This document shows, piece after piece, positions 1-7,092 of a DNA stretch of 21,073 nt (position 1 is its first letter; the number at the start of each line of letters is the position of its first letter). Origin of the DNA: an uncultured Lachnospiraceae bacterium (GTDB lineage Bacteria; Bacillota; Clostridia; Lachnospirales; Lachnospiraceae). The notes below the pieces were generated by a model. That model had not been told where the DNA came from. It did not search any database and worked only from the letters and a program-made list of their open reading frames with translations. A program made the position numbers and the translations under genes. The stretch lies in the NCBI GenBank assembly GCA_910578845.1, contig CAJTSL010000055.1, positions 1 to 21,073 on the forward strand, given 5' to 3'.

Positions 1-93
1 ACCGTTACGAGCGATAATGTAGCGAAAGCGACCCTGCGACGATTTGTCTATTTTGCGCAATGCGCAGTTGCCAAAACTTAGTTTCGCAAACGC
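1..93 (-). other. Open frame running off the left edge, possible gene fragment or recurrent sequence
   Basis: On the minus strand 31 codons are open from just after a TAG at 94-96 to position 1, including the stretch RKIDKSSQGRFRYIIARNG. The only start inside is a TTG at 58-60 and there is no ribosome binding site. The plus strand also has an open frame over 1-78. From memory, this peptide recurs at many sites in Lachnospiraceae annotations, which would fit a dispersed repeat rather than a gene. That recollection is not verified here. Confidence 0.2.
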
Positions 94-128
94 CTATTTA
101 CTGATCAGTTTCAAAAATATCAGAAAAG

Positions 129-146
129 TCTCTAAACTTTCTCTAA
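129..146 (+). promoter_or_regulatory. Candidate response-regulator binding site: TCTCTAA direct repeats 11 bp apart
   Basis: TCTCTAA occurs at 129-135 and again at 140-146, exactly 11 bp start to start. A variant, TCTCTTA, lies at 175-181. OmpR-family dimers bind head-to-tail half-sites about one helical turn apart, so this could be an autoregulatory site for the OmpR-type regulator at 277. Only the repeat is seen; binding is inferred. I found no convincing sigma-A promoter in this leader. Confidence 0.35.
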
Positions 147-276
147 CAAATTTTAAGAATTTCTTTTTTCTTTATCTCTTAGAGGATTTTTTTAGATTCT
201 TGTGATACCATACAAATAGGAGGCCACAACATCCTTGGCCCATAATGCTGACAATTTTTAGAAAGGAAACTTGAAC

Positions 277-957
277 ATGCGTATTCTACTGGCGGAAGAT
301 GATGAAGACTTAAGCAAAGCGCTTGCATGGCAGTTAAGCAAACAAGGATATCATGTAGACACCTGTTACAATGGGGAAGATGCGCTCTATTACGGCAAAC
401 AGAATATATATGACGTCATTCTCTTAGACCGGATGCTACCGGAACGAGAAGGCACCGAAGTCTTAAAAGAGCTACGGAATGCTTCCGTTAATGCTCCCAT
501 CATCCTCATCACAGCACTTGGAATGCTACAAGATAAAATCATGGGCTTAGATCTTGGCGCAGACGATTATCTGGTCAAGCCTTTTGACTGTGAAGAGCTA
601 TTGGCAAGAATCCGCTGCGTTACAAGGCGCTCTCCTACCTTCCAATTGCAAAATAATGGCAGCTTATCCTTTCACGACATTACATGGTCCGCCAATGAGA
701 TGTGCCTAAAAGGCCCTACAGACGACTGTATGCTTTCCAGGCGCGAAGCGGATTTGTTAGAAAGCTTCTTGCGTGTCCCTGGACAAACGCTTGCAAGGGA
801 AACCTTGCTCCTTAAAGTATGGGGGCCTGACAGCGATGTCGAAGGCGGCAATCTGGATAATTATATCCATTTTCTGCGCAGGCGGCTCAAAGCAATCGGT
901 TCTTCCCTCCAGATCAAGACCATCTGGGGCATTGGATATACCCTTCTCGCACCGTAA
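277..957 (+). CDS. OmpR/PhoB-family response regulator
   Basis: Cytoplasmic DNA-binding output half of a two-component system, 226 residues, the usual size. The receiver domain (about 1-115) has the acidic pocket EDD at 7-9, the phospho-acceptor D51 in LLDRMLP, T79 and K101 in LVKPF. A C-terminal winged helix (about 130-225) carries the family motifs RREADLL and the closing IWGIGYTL. I start at ATG 277, because AGGAAA at 264-269 lies 7 nt upstream; a TTG at 271 is in frame but too close to that site. The histidine kinase gene follows after 60 bp on the same strand, so the two are a pair. The signal and targets are not recognisable. A pair of 11-bp-spaced repeats at 129-146 may be an autoregulatory site. 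Confidence 0.93.
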   Translation: MRILLAEDDEDLSKALAWQLSKQGYHVDTCYNGEDALYYGKQNIYDVILLDRMLPEREGTEVLKELRNASVNAPIILITALGMLQDKIMGLDLGADDYLVKPFDCEELLARIRCVTRRSPTFQLQNNGSLSFHDITWSANEMCLKGPTDDCMLSRREADLLESFLRVPGQTLARETLLLKVWGPDSDVEGGNLDNYIHFLRRRLKAIGSSLQIKTIWGIGYTLLAP

Positions 958-1017
958 AACATATGTTATTTTATTATCCAACGGCAATCTCCGGATAAGA
1001 AAGGATACTGATTTTCC

Positions 1018-2325
1018 ATGTTCCATAAAGCACACTGGCTCTTTACCCTATTATGCGTTGGTTCTACCTCTGCTATCATGATTTTGATGTCCCTTCTCTA
1101 TCTGCGCGTATCTGAAAACAGTCTTTATGATAGCCAATTCTATTCTTTTCAAAAAGATGTCAATACCATTGCTACAAATCTGGAAGAGACCAGCACCCTG
1201 TCCATGCAATGGCTGGCACGCATGGAAGCACAGAATGACTACTCCATTTTCATTATCGATAATGGCGTCCCTTTCCTATATAATTCGCTACGTGATGGCA
1301 TGCATTCTCATAGCAAAGCCTTACTGGCAGAAAGCCTGGATGCCTATATCTCTTTATTCGCAGATGCCCCAGTGGCAAATATCAACACTTACTCCAACAT
1401 TTGGCATACCGAATACGCCTTCCGCTCTCCTACGGAGCAGAGCCACTATTACTGTTCCCGTATTGACATCGGGAAAAATAACACGTCAACGCAGATCATG
1501 ATCCTCTGCTCTTTAACGGTGCTACGCGCACAGATTATCCGTCAAAGGATTCTCTTCCTGGGGATAATTTCAATAACGATTGTTCTTTTATCTGTCTTTT
1601 CCTGGCTTTTTACAGGCAGGCTCCTAAAGCCGCTGCAAGAAAACTATGAATCGCAGATGCAGTTCATTGGGGCTGCTTCCCACGAACTGCGTACTCCTCT
1701 GTCTGTCATTCTCGCCAGCAGCGAGTGTTGTGAAAGTGCCACCGCTGAAGAGCAAAAAAGTTTCTTCCAGACAATCCGGAAAGAAGGGCGCCGCATGAAT
1801 GCCCTGATCAACGATATGCTGACGCTTGCCCACACCGGCACCAACCGTTTCCTCATCGAATGCGCACCGGCACAGCTAGATACTTTGTGCCTAAACGCAT
1901 ATGAAGCATTTGAGCCCCTATGCCAGAAGAAACAGGTGTTATTGTCCCTTCAATTACCAGAAGATTCCATTCCCCGCTGCAAATGCGACAGTGCGCGCAT
2001 TGCACAAACGCTCTCTATTCTCCTGCACAATGCCGTAAGCTATACCCCGGATGGCGGGCAGATCTCCCTCTCGCTCGCCTGGGACCATAAGGAGGGAGTT
2101 TTTGAAATCACCGTAACAGATACCGGTATCGGCATCTCAGACGCCGATAAAAAACATATCTTCGAACGCTTCTATCGGGCAGAAAAATCCCGTAGCGCAA
2201 AAGGACACTTTGGTTTAGGCCTTTCCATCGCTTATGAAATCGTCTCCGCACACCATGGGAAAATCAGTGCAGAAGACAATCCGGCAGGCGGCAGCATATT
2301 TACCGTAAAGCTGCCTATGACATGA
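1018..2325 (+). CDS. Membrane sensor histidine kinase, partner of the upstream regulator
   Basis: Senses an external signal and phosphorylates the OmpR-type regulator encoded 60 bp upstream. The 435 residues hold a first membrane segment (about 8-28), an extracellular region of about 145 residues without a domain I recognise, and a second membrane segment (about 178-199). The kinase core follows: H-box SHELRTPL with phospho-acceptor H222, N-box with N338 in LLHNAVSYTP, G1 box DTGIG at 368-372, F-box IFERFYRAEKSRS and G2 box GLGLS at 399-403. All catalytic motifs are intact. No clear HAMP domain separates TM2 from the H-box, since the linker is only about 20 residues. ATG 1018 is the first possible start because TGA precedes it in frame at 1009-1011. 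Its AGAAAGGA site is about 12 nt away, which is long. Confidence 0.93.
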   Translation: MFHKAHWLFTLLCVGSTSAIMILMSLLYLRVSENSLYDSQFYSFQKDVNTIATNLEETSTLSMQWLARMEAQNDYSIFIIDNGVPFLYNSLRDGMHSHSKALLAESLDAYISLFADAPVANINTYSNIWHTEYAFRSPTEQSHYYCSRIDIGKNNTSTQIMILCSLTVLRAQIIRQRILFLGIISITIVLLSVFSWLFTGRLLKPLQENYESQMQFIGAASHELRTPLSVILASSECCESATAEEQKSFFQTIRKEGRRMNALINDMLTLAHTGTNRFLIECAPAQLDTLCLNAYEAFEPLCQKKQVLLSLQLPEDSIPRCKCDSARIAQTLSILLHNAVSYTPDGGQISLSLAWDHKEGVFEITVTDTGIGISDADKKHIFERFYRAEKSRSAKGHFGLGLSIAYEIVSAHHGKISAEDNPAGGSIFTVKLPMT

Positions 2326-2375
2326 AAAGCAAATAGGCGCTCTTTTCACTTAGCAACCAATATCGGCGCACCATC

Positions 2376-2410
2376 AAAAAAACAAGACTTGAACCAATCA
2401 AGCCTTGTTT
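2376..2410 (-). terminator. Rho-independent terminator of tRNA-Leu
   Basis: Inverted repeat at 2381-2410 with 12-bp arms around a short loop. Read on the minus strand, the single imperfect pair is a G-U wobble and the arm is followed by a run of seven T. It lies 18 nt past the 3' end of tRNA-Leu. On the plus strand the same position is an A-C mismatch, so it serves the minus strand. Confidence 0.85.
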
Positions 2411-2428
2411 CTATTCTCTCTTCTTTAA

Positions 2429-2509
2429 TGCGGATGACAGGACTTGAACCTGCACGTCGTAGACACCAGAACCTAAATCTGGCGCGTCTGCCAATTCCGC
2501 CACATCCGC
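2429..2509 (-). tRNA. tRNA-Leu(UAG)
   Basis: The acceptor arms GCGGATG and CATCCGC pair fully, with discriminator A. The anticodon stem CCAGA/TCTGG encloses a loop with anticodon TAG. A long variable arm and the T-loop TTCAAGT fit a class II leucine tRNA. The 3' CCA is not encoded. Single-gene unit with its own promoter and terminator. Confidence 0.96.
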
Positions 2510-2529
2510 ATCTAACAAATCCATTAGCT

Positions 2530-2558
2530 ATCATAACATTTAGATACGTATATGTCAA
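2530..2558 (-). promoter_or_regulatory. Sigma-A promoter of tRNA-Leu
   Basis: On the minus strand: -35 TTGACA (2553-2558), 17-bp spacer, -10 TATGAT (2530-2535). The predicted start is near 2523, about 14 nt before the mature tRNA 5' end. This is one mismatch from full consensus. Confidence 0.85.
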
Positions 2559-2615
2559 TCCTTGAAATGCACTATCCATGAAAACATTTTCTAGACAAGA
2601 TTTTACGCCACATCC

Positions 2616-3974
2616 TCAGTCCCCAATACGGCTGATAATATTTCGGTTAATCTTTATCATGAAGAATATCGTCGCCATCAGGGACATCAGCTCTGCGATC
2701 GGGAACGCCCACCATACATAATTGACATTGCCGGACAATGACAACAGATATGCCACCGGGAGCAGCACGACCAACTGCCTCGCAATGGACACGATCATGC
2801 TATATACCGCACATCCAAGCGCCTGGAAGACCGTGCCGCATATGATACAGAATCCCGCGAACAAGAAACTGATGCTGATGGTGCGGAGCGCCGGAACGCC
2901 GATCGCTATCATCGTCTCCGAAGCATCGAACATCCCTAATAGCGTTACCGGCATGACATTTAATACGATGAGCCCGATTAGCATAATGATGACCGCATAC
3001 ATAATGCCAAGCTTCATCGTCTTTAGGAAACGGTCTTTTCTGCCCGCCCCATAGTTATATGACAGAATCGGCACCAATCCATTATTCATGCCAAAGATCG
3101 GCATAAATACAAAACTCTGTAGTTTAAAGTATACACCAAATACTGCCGTGGCAGTAGACGAGAAGGAAATGAGGATACGGTTCATGCCATACGTCATCAA
3201 AGAGCCTATCGCCTGCATGATCATAGACGGAATGCCTATCACATAAATTTGCCCAACGATCTCTTTTTCTAAGCGCAGGCCTTCTTTTCTGATGTGGACG
3301 TCCTCATTCTTCTTATGGTTAAAATAAAAGGCAAGGATCCCTGCTATCACTTGTCCGATTACCGTCGCGACAGCCGCCCCTTTTACACCCATTTTGGGCA
3401 TCCCTGCAAGGCCAAAGATCAGGATGGGGTCTAAAATAATGTTAATGAGCGCCCCAGCGCCTTGTGTGATCATCGTATAAAAAGTCTTGCCAGTCGCTTG
3501 TAAGAGCTTCTCAAACGTAAATTGGGCAAAGATGCCAAAAGAGCAACAGCATATGATCGTCAGATAATCAATGCCAAATTGTACGATTTCCGTATCCTGT
3601 GTCTGGCTCCTATAAAAAGGCGCCGTCCCCAAAATACCAACCAACAAAAAGACCAAATAACTAAGCACCATCAGAATAATACCGTTGCAAGCGCTTTTAT
3701 TGACTTTATCATAGTCCTTTTCACCAAGCGAGCGGGAAAGCACCGCATTGATCCCGACGCAAGTCCCTGCCGCCACCGCGATCATCAGGCTCTGGATGGG
3801 GAAAGCCAGGGAAACCGCCGTCAGCGCATTTTCATTGATCTTCGCCACGAAAATACTGTCTACGACATTATAAAGCGCCTGCACCAACATGGATACTACC
3901 ATTGGCAGCGACATCGTCACCAATAGCCGGTTGACCGGCATTACTCCCATTTTATTCTCTTTCGTCTGTTCCAT
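2616..3974 (-). CDS. MATE-family multidrug/sodium antiporter (MepA-like)
   Basis: Inner-membrane exporter of 452 residues, the normal length for MATE proteins, with about 12 hydrophobic segments in two repeated halves. The start of the first half shows the hallmark PMVVSMLVQALYNVVDSIFV, followed by a Gly-rich TM2 and the loop SRSLGEKDYDKVN. The second half repeats the pattern from about residue 240 (IGIPSMIMQAIGSLMTYGMN). Family knowledge: these pumps exchange Na+ or H+ for cationic drugs or metabolites; the substrate here cannot be read from sequence. The start ATG lies 6 nt after a GGTGG stretch. The gene stands alone between two tRNA units on the same strand, with no linked regulator. I saw no clear promoter in the 71 bp between it and the upstream tRNA terminator, so read-through is possible. 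Confidence 0.93.
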   Translation of the reverse strand: MEQTKENKMGVMPVNRLLVTMSLPMVVSMLVQALYNVVDSIFVAKINENALTAVSLAFPIQSLMIAVAAGTCVGINAVLSRSLGEKDYDKVNKSACNGIILMVLSYLVFLLVGILGTAPFYRSQTQDTEIVQFGIDYLTIICCCSFGIFAQFTFEKLLQATGKTFYTMITQGAGALINIILDPILIFGLAGMPKMGVKGAAVATVIGQVIAGILAFYFNHKKNEDVHIRKEGLRLEKEIVGQIYVIGIPSMIMQAIGSLMTYGMNRILISFSSTATAVFGVYFKLQSFVFMPIFGMNNGLVPILSYNYGAGRKDRFLKTMKLGIMYAVIIMLIGLIVLNVMPVTLLGMFDASETMIAIGVPALRTISISFLFAGFCIICGTVFQALGCAVYSMIVSIARQLVVLLPVAYLLSLSGNVNYVWWAFPIAELMSLMATIFFMIKINRNIISRIGD

Positions 3975-4045
3975 CGTTGACCACCGTACCTTTCTCTTTC
4001 TCTTTCTCTATTCTGTATATCTTTGCCAAAATATCATAGGTTCAT

Positions 4046-4084
4046 AAAAATAACCCCAAAATCCATTCCATAGATTTCCGGGTT
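4046..4084 (-). terminator. Rho-independent terminator of the six-tRNA unit
   Basis: Inverted repeat 4052-4084, AACCCGGAAATC against GATTTTGGGGTT on the minus strand (one mismatch, one wobble), followed by ATTTTTA. It lies about 33 nt after the last tRNA gene (Lys) and before the MATE gene. Confidence 0.8.
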
Positions 4085-4116
4085 ACCAAATAAGTAAAAT
4101 AAAGATTCTTTTTAAA

Positions 4117-4189
4117 TGAGCCACTGGGGATTCGAACCCCAGACAACTTGATTAAAAGTCAAGTGCTCTACCACCTGAGCTAGTGGCCC
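4117..4189 (-). tRNA. tRNA-Lys(UUU)
   Basis: Acceptor GGGCCAC/GTGGCTC (one G-U pair), discriminator A, anticodon stem ACTTGA/TCAAGT around loop CTTTTAA, anticodon TTT. No encoded CCA. Last gene of the six-tRNA unit. Confidence 0.96.
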
Positions 4190-4196
4190 GTATAAA

Positions 4197-4268
4197 CTGG
4201 GCTAGCTGGATTCGAACCAGCGAGTGCAGGAGTCAAAGTCCTGTGCCTTACCGCTTGGCGATAGCCCA
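4197..4268 (-). tRNA. tRNA-Gln(UUG)
   Basis: Acceptor TGGGCTA/TAGCCCA with the U1-A72 pair typical of glutamine tRNA, discriminator G, anticodon stem CAGGA/TCCTG with anticodon TTG. Only 7 nt separate it from tRNA-Lys. Confidence 0.96.
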
Positions 4269-4330
4269 ATATTAGATAACACCAGGCGTGCTTCCAGCAC
4301 ATTCCCACGTACAACTGTTATAAACAGTAG

Positions 4331-4405
4331 GGTGGATAGAGGGACTCGAACCCTCGGCCTCCAGAGCCACAATCTGGCGCGCTAGCCGACTGCGCCATAC
4401 CCACC
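4331..4405 (-). tRNA. tRNA-His(GUG)
   Basis: Acceptor GTGGGTA/TATCCAC preceded by the extra G at position -1 and with discriminator C, as histidyl-tRNA synthetase needs. Anticodon stem CCAGA/TCTGG with anticodon GTG. Confidence 0.96.
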
Positions 4406-4441
4406 ATAACAGGACAGAAAGCGTCCGCTTCCTATCCTCAA

Positions 4442-4515
<74 letters not shown>

Positions 4516-4538
4516 GTATTCCCTGCTTGTCAGAGAAA

Positions 4539-4609
4539 AGCGGGTGATGGGAATCGAACCCACATATCCAGCTTGGAAGGCTGGTGTTCTACCACTGAAC
4601 TACACCCGC
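4539..4609 (-). tRNA. tRNA-Gly(UCC)
   Basis: Acceptor GCGGGTG/CACCCGC, discriminator T, anticodon stem CCAGC/GCTGG with anticodon TCC. The length of 71 nt is normal for glycine tRNA. Confidence 0.96.
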
Positions 4610-4627
4610 ATATATATTTGGTTTCAA

Positions 4628-4702
4628 TCGGGGTGACAGGATTCGAACCTGCGACCTCCTGGTCCCAAACCAGGCGCTCTAGCCAAGCTGAGCCACACCC
4701 CG
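4628..4702 (-). tRNA. tRNA-Pro(UGG)
   Basis: Acceptor CGGGGTG/CACCCCG with the C1-G72 pair usual in proline tRNA, discriminator A, anticodon stem CCTGG/CCAGG with anticodon TGG. First gene of the unit, 44 bp downstream of its -10 element. Confidence 0.96.
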
Positions 4703-4745
4703 GAGGTAACTTCATCGCGATTGTTAAAATCACAACGCAAGTCAT

Positions 4746-4774
4746 ATTATATATTATGGTTTTAGGTCTGTCAA
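4746..4774 (-). promoter_or_regulatory. Perfect-consensus sigma-A promoter of the tRNA unit
   Basis: On the minus strand TTGACA (4769-4774), 17-bp spacer, TATAAT (4746-4751): 12 of 12 consensus bases. It sits 18 bp after the phosphoesterase stop codon, so the tRNAs can be made independently of the operon upstream. Confidence 0.92.
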
Positions 4775-4791
4775 CCTCTTTTGTAATTTTT

Positions 4792-5277
4792 TTATGATAT
4801 GTATTGAACTGTGTAATGCGCTTCCCCTTCCGCGTCGATTTCCATGACCATATAAGAAGGTTTTCTCCCCTCCTGTCTGGGGTAAGTCATGCTCCCGGGA
4901 TTCAAAAGCGTCACATCCTTAGAAAAGGAAATAAGCGGTTTGTGCGTATGCCCGAACATGACGATATCCACTTCCCTCTCCCTGGCTTCCTGCTTGATGA
5001 TCTCATAATTCATGGAAACATAATAGTTATGCCCATGTGTCAGCCAGACTTTGTAATCCCCAATCATGAATTCCTGTTCTCTTGGTATGTTCGACCAGAA
5101 ATCATTATTTCCCTGTACCATCTTGACCGGGCATCCCGCCGCCTCTGCAATGATGTCTTCAGCGCCTTCCACGTCGCCACAGTGGACAAGCAGGTCAATC
5201 GGCTTTACTTTCTCAATCACACTAAGCACATTCTTATTCTGGCGATGCGTATCACTTACAATCAATATCTTCATCAT
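4792..5277 (-). CDS. YfcE/MJ0936-type metallophosphoesterase
   Basis: Small cytoplasmic calcineurin-like phosphodiesterase of 161 residues, typical for the YfcE family. The five metal motifs are present in order: SDTH (D9, H11), CGDVEG (D35), GNND (56-59), THGH (80-83) and GHTH (109-112). These bind two divalent metals. Family members cleave phosphodiester model substrates; the physiological substrate is unknown. The start codon overlaps the stop of the pyrophosphatase gene by 4 bp (ATGA), and a second ATG follows directly, so the exact start is ambiguous by one codon. Pairing with the XTP pyrophosphatase is common in Clostridia. It is the last gene of the minus-strand operon that starts at 8247. 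I see no terminator between it and the tRNA promoter. Confidence 0.92.
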   Translation of the reverse strand: MMKILIVSDTHRQNKNVLSVIEKVKPIDLLVHCGDVEGAEDIIAEAAGCPVKMVQGNNDFWSNIPREQEFMIGDYKVWLTHGHNYYVSMNYEIIKQEAREREVDIVMFGHTHKPLISFSKDVTLLNPGSMTYPRQEGRKPSYMVMEIDAEGEAHYTVQYIS

Positions 5278-5870
5278 AGCCTCTTTTCCAATTCTTCTCT
5301 CATTGCCTGTAGCGCTCTTCCCCTATGGCTGATTTCGTTTTTCTCTTGTTCTGTCAATTGGGCGGAAGTAACTCCAAGCTCTGGCAAAAAGAAAATCGGA
5401 TCATAGCCAAAACCGTTCTCGCCTTGCGGCATATAGCCAATTCTCCCTTCGACGGTGCCTAATGTCGTCAGGACTTCCCCGTCCGGCAGGACTGCTGCAA
5501 TCGCACAGACAAATCTTGCCGTCCGCTTCTTCTCCTCTACGCCTTCCATCCGTCTCAGTAAATCCGCATTTTTAATATCATACGAAGTATCCTCGCCCAA
5601 ATAACGCGCGGAATAAATGCCTGGCTCTTTGTGCAGATAATCAATTTCCAAACCGGAATCGTCTGCCAGGACAATATGCTTTGTCTTCGATGCCACTGCC
5701 TTTGCCTTGATGATAGCGTTTTCCGTAAAATCCGCGCCATCTTCTATAATATCCGCTGTAATGCCTGCCTCTTTCATAGACAGGATCTCAACATCCATGC
5801 CATCCAGGATCTGGCGGATTTCCCGCATCTTCCCTTCATTTCCGGTTGCAAAAACAAGTGTCCGTGCCAT
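5274..5870 (-). CDS. rdgB: RdgB/HAM1-type XTP/dITP diphosphatase
   Basis: House-cleaning enzyme that hydrolyses XTP, ITP and dITP to monophosphates and so keeps deaminated purines out of nucleic acids. The 198 residues match the family length. Motifs visible: ATGNEGK (8-14) for triphosphate binding, EDGADFTENAIIKAKA (43-58), the metal and general-base segment ADDSGL (69-74), GFGYDPIF (153-160) for the base pocket and KNEISHRGRAL (177-187) at the end. The ATG has AAGGGG 7 nt upstream. The 84-bp gap to the amidase-like gene upstream has no terminator, and the 3' end overlaps the phosphoesterase start by 4 bp, so translation is probably coupled. Confidence 0.95.
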   Translation of the reverse strand: MARTLVFATGNEGKMREIRQILDGMDVEILSMKEAGITADIIEDGADFTENAIIKAKAVASKTKHIVLADDSGLEIDYLHKEPGIYSARYLGEDTSYDIKNADLLRRMEGVEEKKRTARFVCAIAAVLPDGEVLTTLGTVEGRIGYMPQGENGFGYDPIFFLPELGVTSAQLTEQEKNEISHRGRALQAMREELEKRL

Positions 5871-5954
5871 TTTCCATCCCCTTCTAATACCGATTGCCTA
5901 TATCTAATATCTAAAACCATTCCCTTATATCTATCCTGCGTTTATCATGCATAT

Positions 5955-7079
5955 TCATTCATATGCCGCCAGAATGGCCTGATAAATGCCTTCTGCAATT
6001 TTCTCAATATAATCTTCCCTGCCAAGCAGAATGACTTCCTGTCCGTTGCTCACATAGCCGACCCGGATAGTCGCCGCAGGGACGGTAGCCTGATTGATCA
6101 CAATATCTTCTTCTGTAGCGTCCACAAGACCGTTCGCTTTGCCACTGATTGCCGTCACGACTTCTCTTTCCAGTAAATCTGCCAATTCCACGCTGCCAAA
6201 GCCAGGGATGAAGAATTTAGAATTATACACTGCTTCTGTCCCATACACTTTGGTGTCCTCATTCTCATTCACTTCTATCCGGATCATCATATCGGCTTTC
6301 ACCGCATTGGCCAGTGCAATCCGGCTCTCATCCGAAGGATTGCTGTCATCCATTCTGGTATAGTACACTTTCATATCGGTCCCATCGAGTTTTTTCTTCA
6401 GCGCGCGGACTATATCCAATGTGACCTGCTTCCCCGTTAGATCTCCCGACACGGCTCCTGTAGCGCTACCGCCATATGCGGGGTCAATAACGACAATCCT
6501 GTCATATGCTTCCTTGGGCGAAACAAAATCAATATAGAGATGATTATCCTCAAAAATACTATGATATTCGTAAAGTTCTGTCAACATGAATTTCAGCCAG
6601 AACGTATCCGTTCCGCTCTCGTAATAACCGTCTACGACAGCGCCTCTGTTACCGGATACCCCTCTTGCCTGATAGAATTGTGAATAATCTTCCTCCGGCG
6701 CCTGCTTAATGCTCACCCAGAGTTCTTTATCCATGTAATGATTTTCAATCATGACATTTTCTGCTTTTACATCCGCAGGGATCGGGATACAGAAATAATT
6801 CATCTCCTGCGTATTTTGCTCGAAAATAATGCTGTTCTTATCCTGGGCATCCCCTCTGCCGTTACCTGGCGCCGTATTTTCCTCATATGGGACGTCCTGC
6901 ACCATGTCATTATTATGCCACACGTCATTGTGAGCCACTTCCTCCTGCCCGGCATCCCCAACATCTGCTTTTTGGGGCGAAGCAAAGCAAAAAATCAGCG
7001 CAAACGCAAAAACAGCAAATACCGCCGTACAAATAGCGGTCCTTTTCATTAATTGATTTTGTTGCATATAAATCCCCAT
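5955..7079 (-). CDS. Membrane-anchored amidase_3-fold protein with a lost active site
   Basis: A protein of 374 residues from ATG 7079: a membrane anchor or signal segment (about 14-33), an acidic Asn-rich linker, a beta-rich region (about 90-190) resembling an AMIN-type domain, and a C-terminal N-acetylmuramoyl-L-alanine amidase_3 fold (about 195-374). The fold is clear from VVIDP, RIALANAVKADMMI, KVYGTEAVYN and GYVSN. Yet every zinc or catalytic position seems replaced: DPGHGG is DPAYGG (His to Tyr202), the zinc Glu before xxVxLDI is Gly216, SIHAN is RIEVN (His to Glu269), and the catalytic Glu before xGFISN is Arg339. It is likely a cell-wall-binding or regulatory pseudoenzyme. A GTG at 7109 is in frame and overlaps the methyltransferase gene but has no ribosome binding site; ATG 7067 is another option. 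Second gene of the operon. Confidence 0.85.
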   Translation of the reverse strand: MGIYMQQNQLMKRTAICTAVFAVFAFALIFCFASPQKADVGDAGQEEVAHNDVWHNNDMVQDVPYEENTAPGNGRGDAQDKNSIIFEQNTQEMNYFCIPIPADVKAENVMIENHYMDKELWVSIKQAPEEDYSQFYQARGVSGNRGAVVDGYYESGTDTFWLKFMLTELYEYHSIFEDNHLYIDFVSPKEAYDRIVVIDPAYGGSATGAVSGDLTGKQVTLDIVRALKKKLDGTDMKVYYTRMDDSNPSDESRIALANAVKADMMIRIEVNENEDTKVYGTEAVYNSKFFIPGFGSVELADLLEREVVTAISGKANGLVDATEEDIVINQATVPAATIRVGYVSNGQEVILLGREDYIEKIAEGIYQAILAAYE

Positions 7080-7092
7080 CCCTATCTTTTCC

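Noticed and set aside
218..240. AGGAGG with a hairpin GGCCA/TGGCC as a leader peptide or riboswitch before the response regulator
   Set aside because: The only start nearby is a TTG 11 nt away giving eight codons; the five-base stem is too weak to support a riboswitch call.
2326..2350. Plus-strand terminator after the histidine kinase
   Set aside because: GAAAAG and CTTTTC arms are only six weak pairs with no T run after them.
2346..2579. 77-residue open frame on the minus strand
   Set aside because: It lies over tRNA-Leu, its promoter and its terminator; there is no protein-like composition or ribosome binding site.
4530..4797. Open frames of 71 and 74 residues on both strands
   Set aside because: They are translations of tRNA-Gly and tRNA-Pro; the typical peptide phrases (VAGSNPVTP, GVTGFEPATS) are well-known tRNA artefacts.
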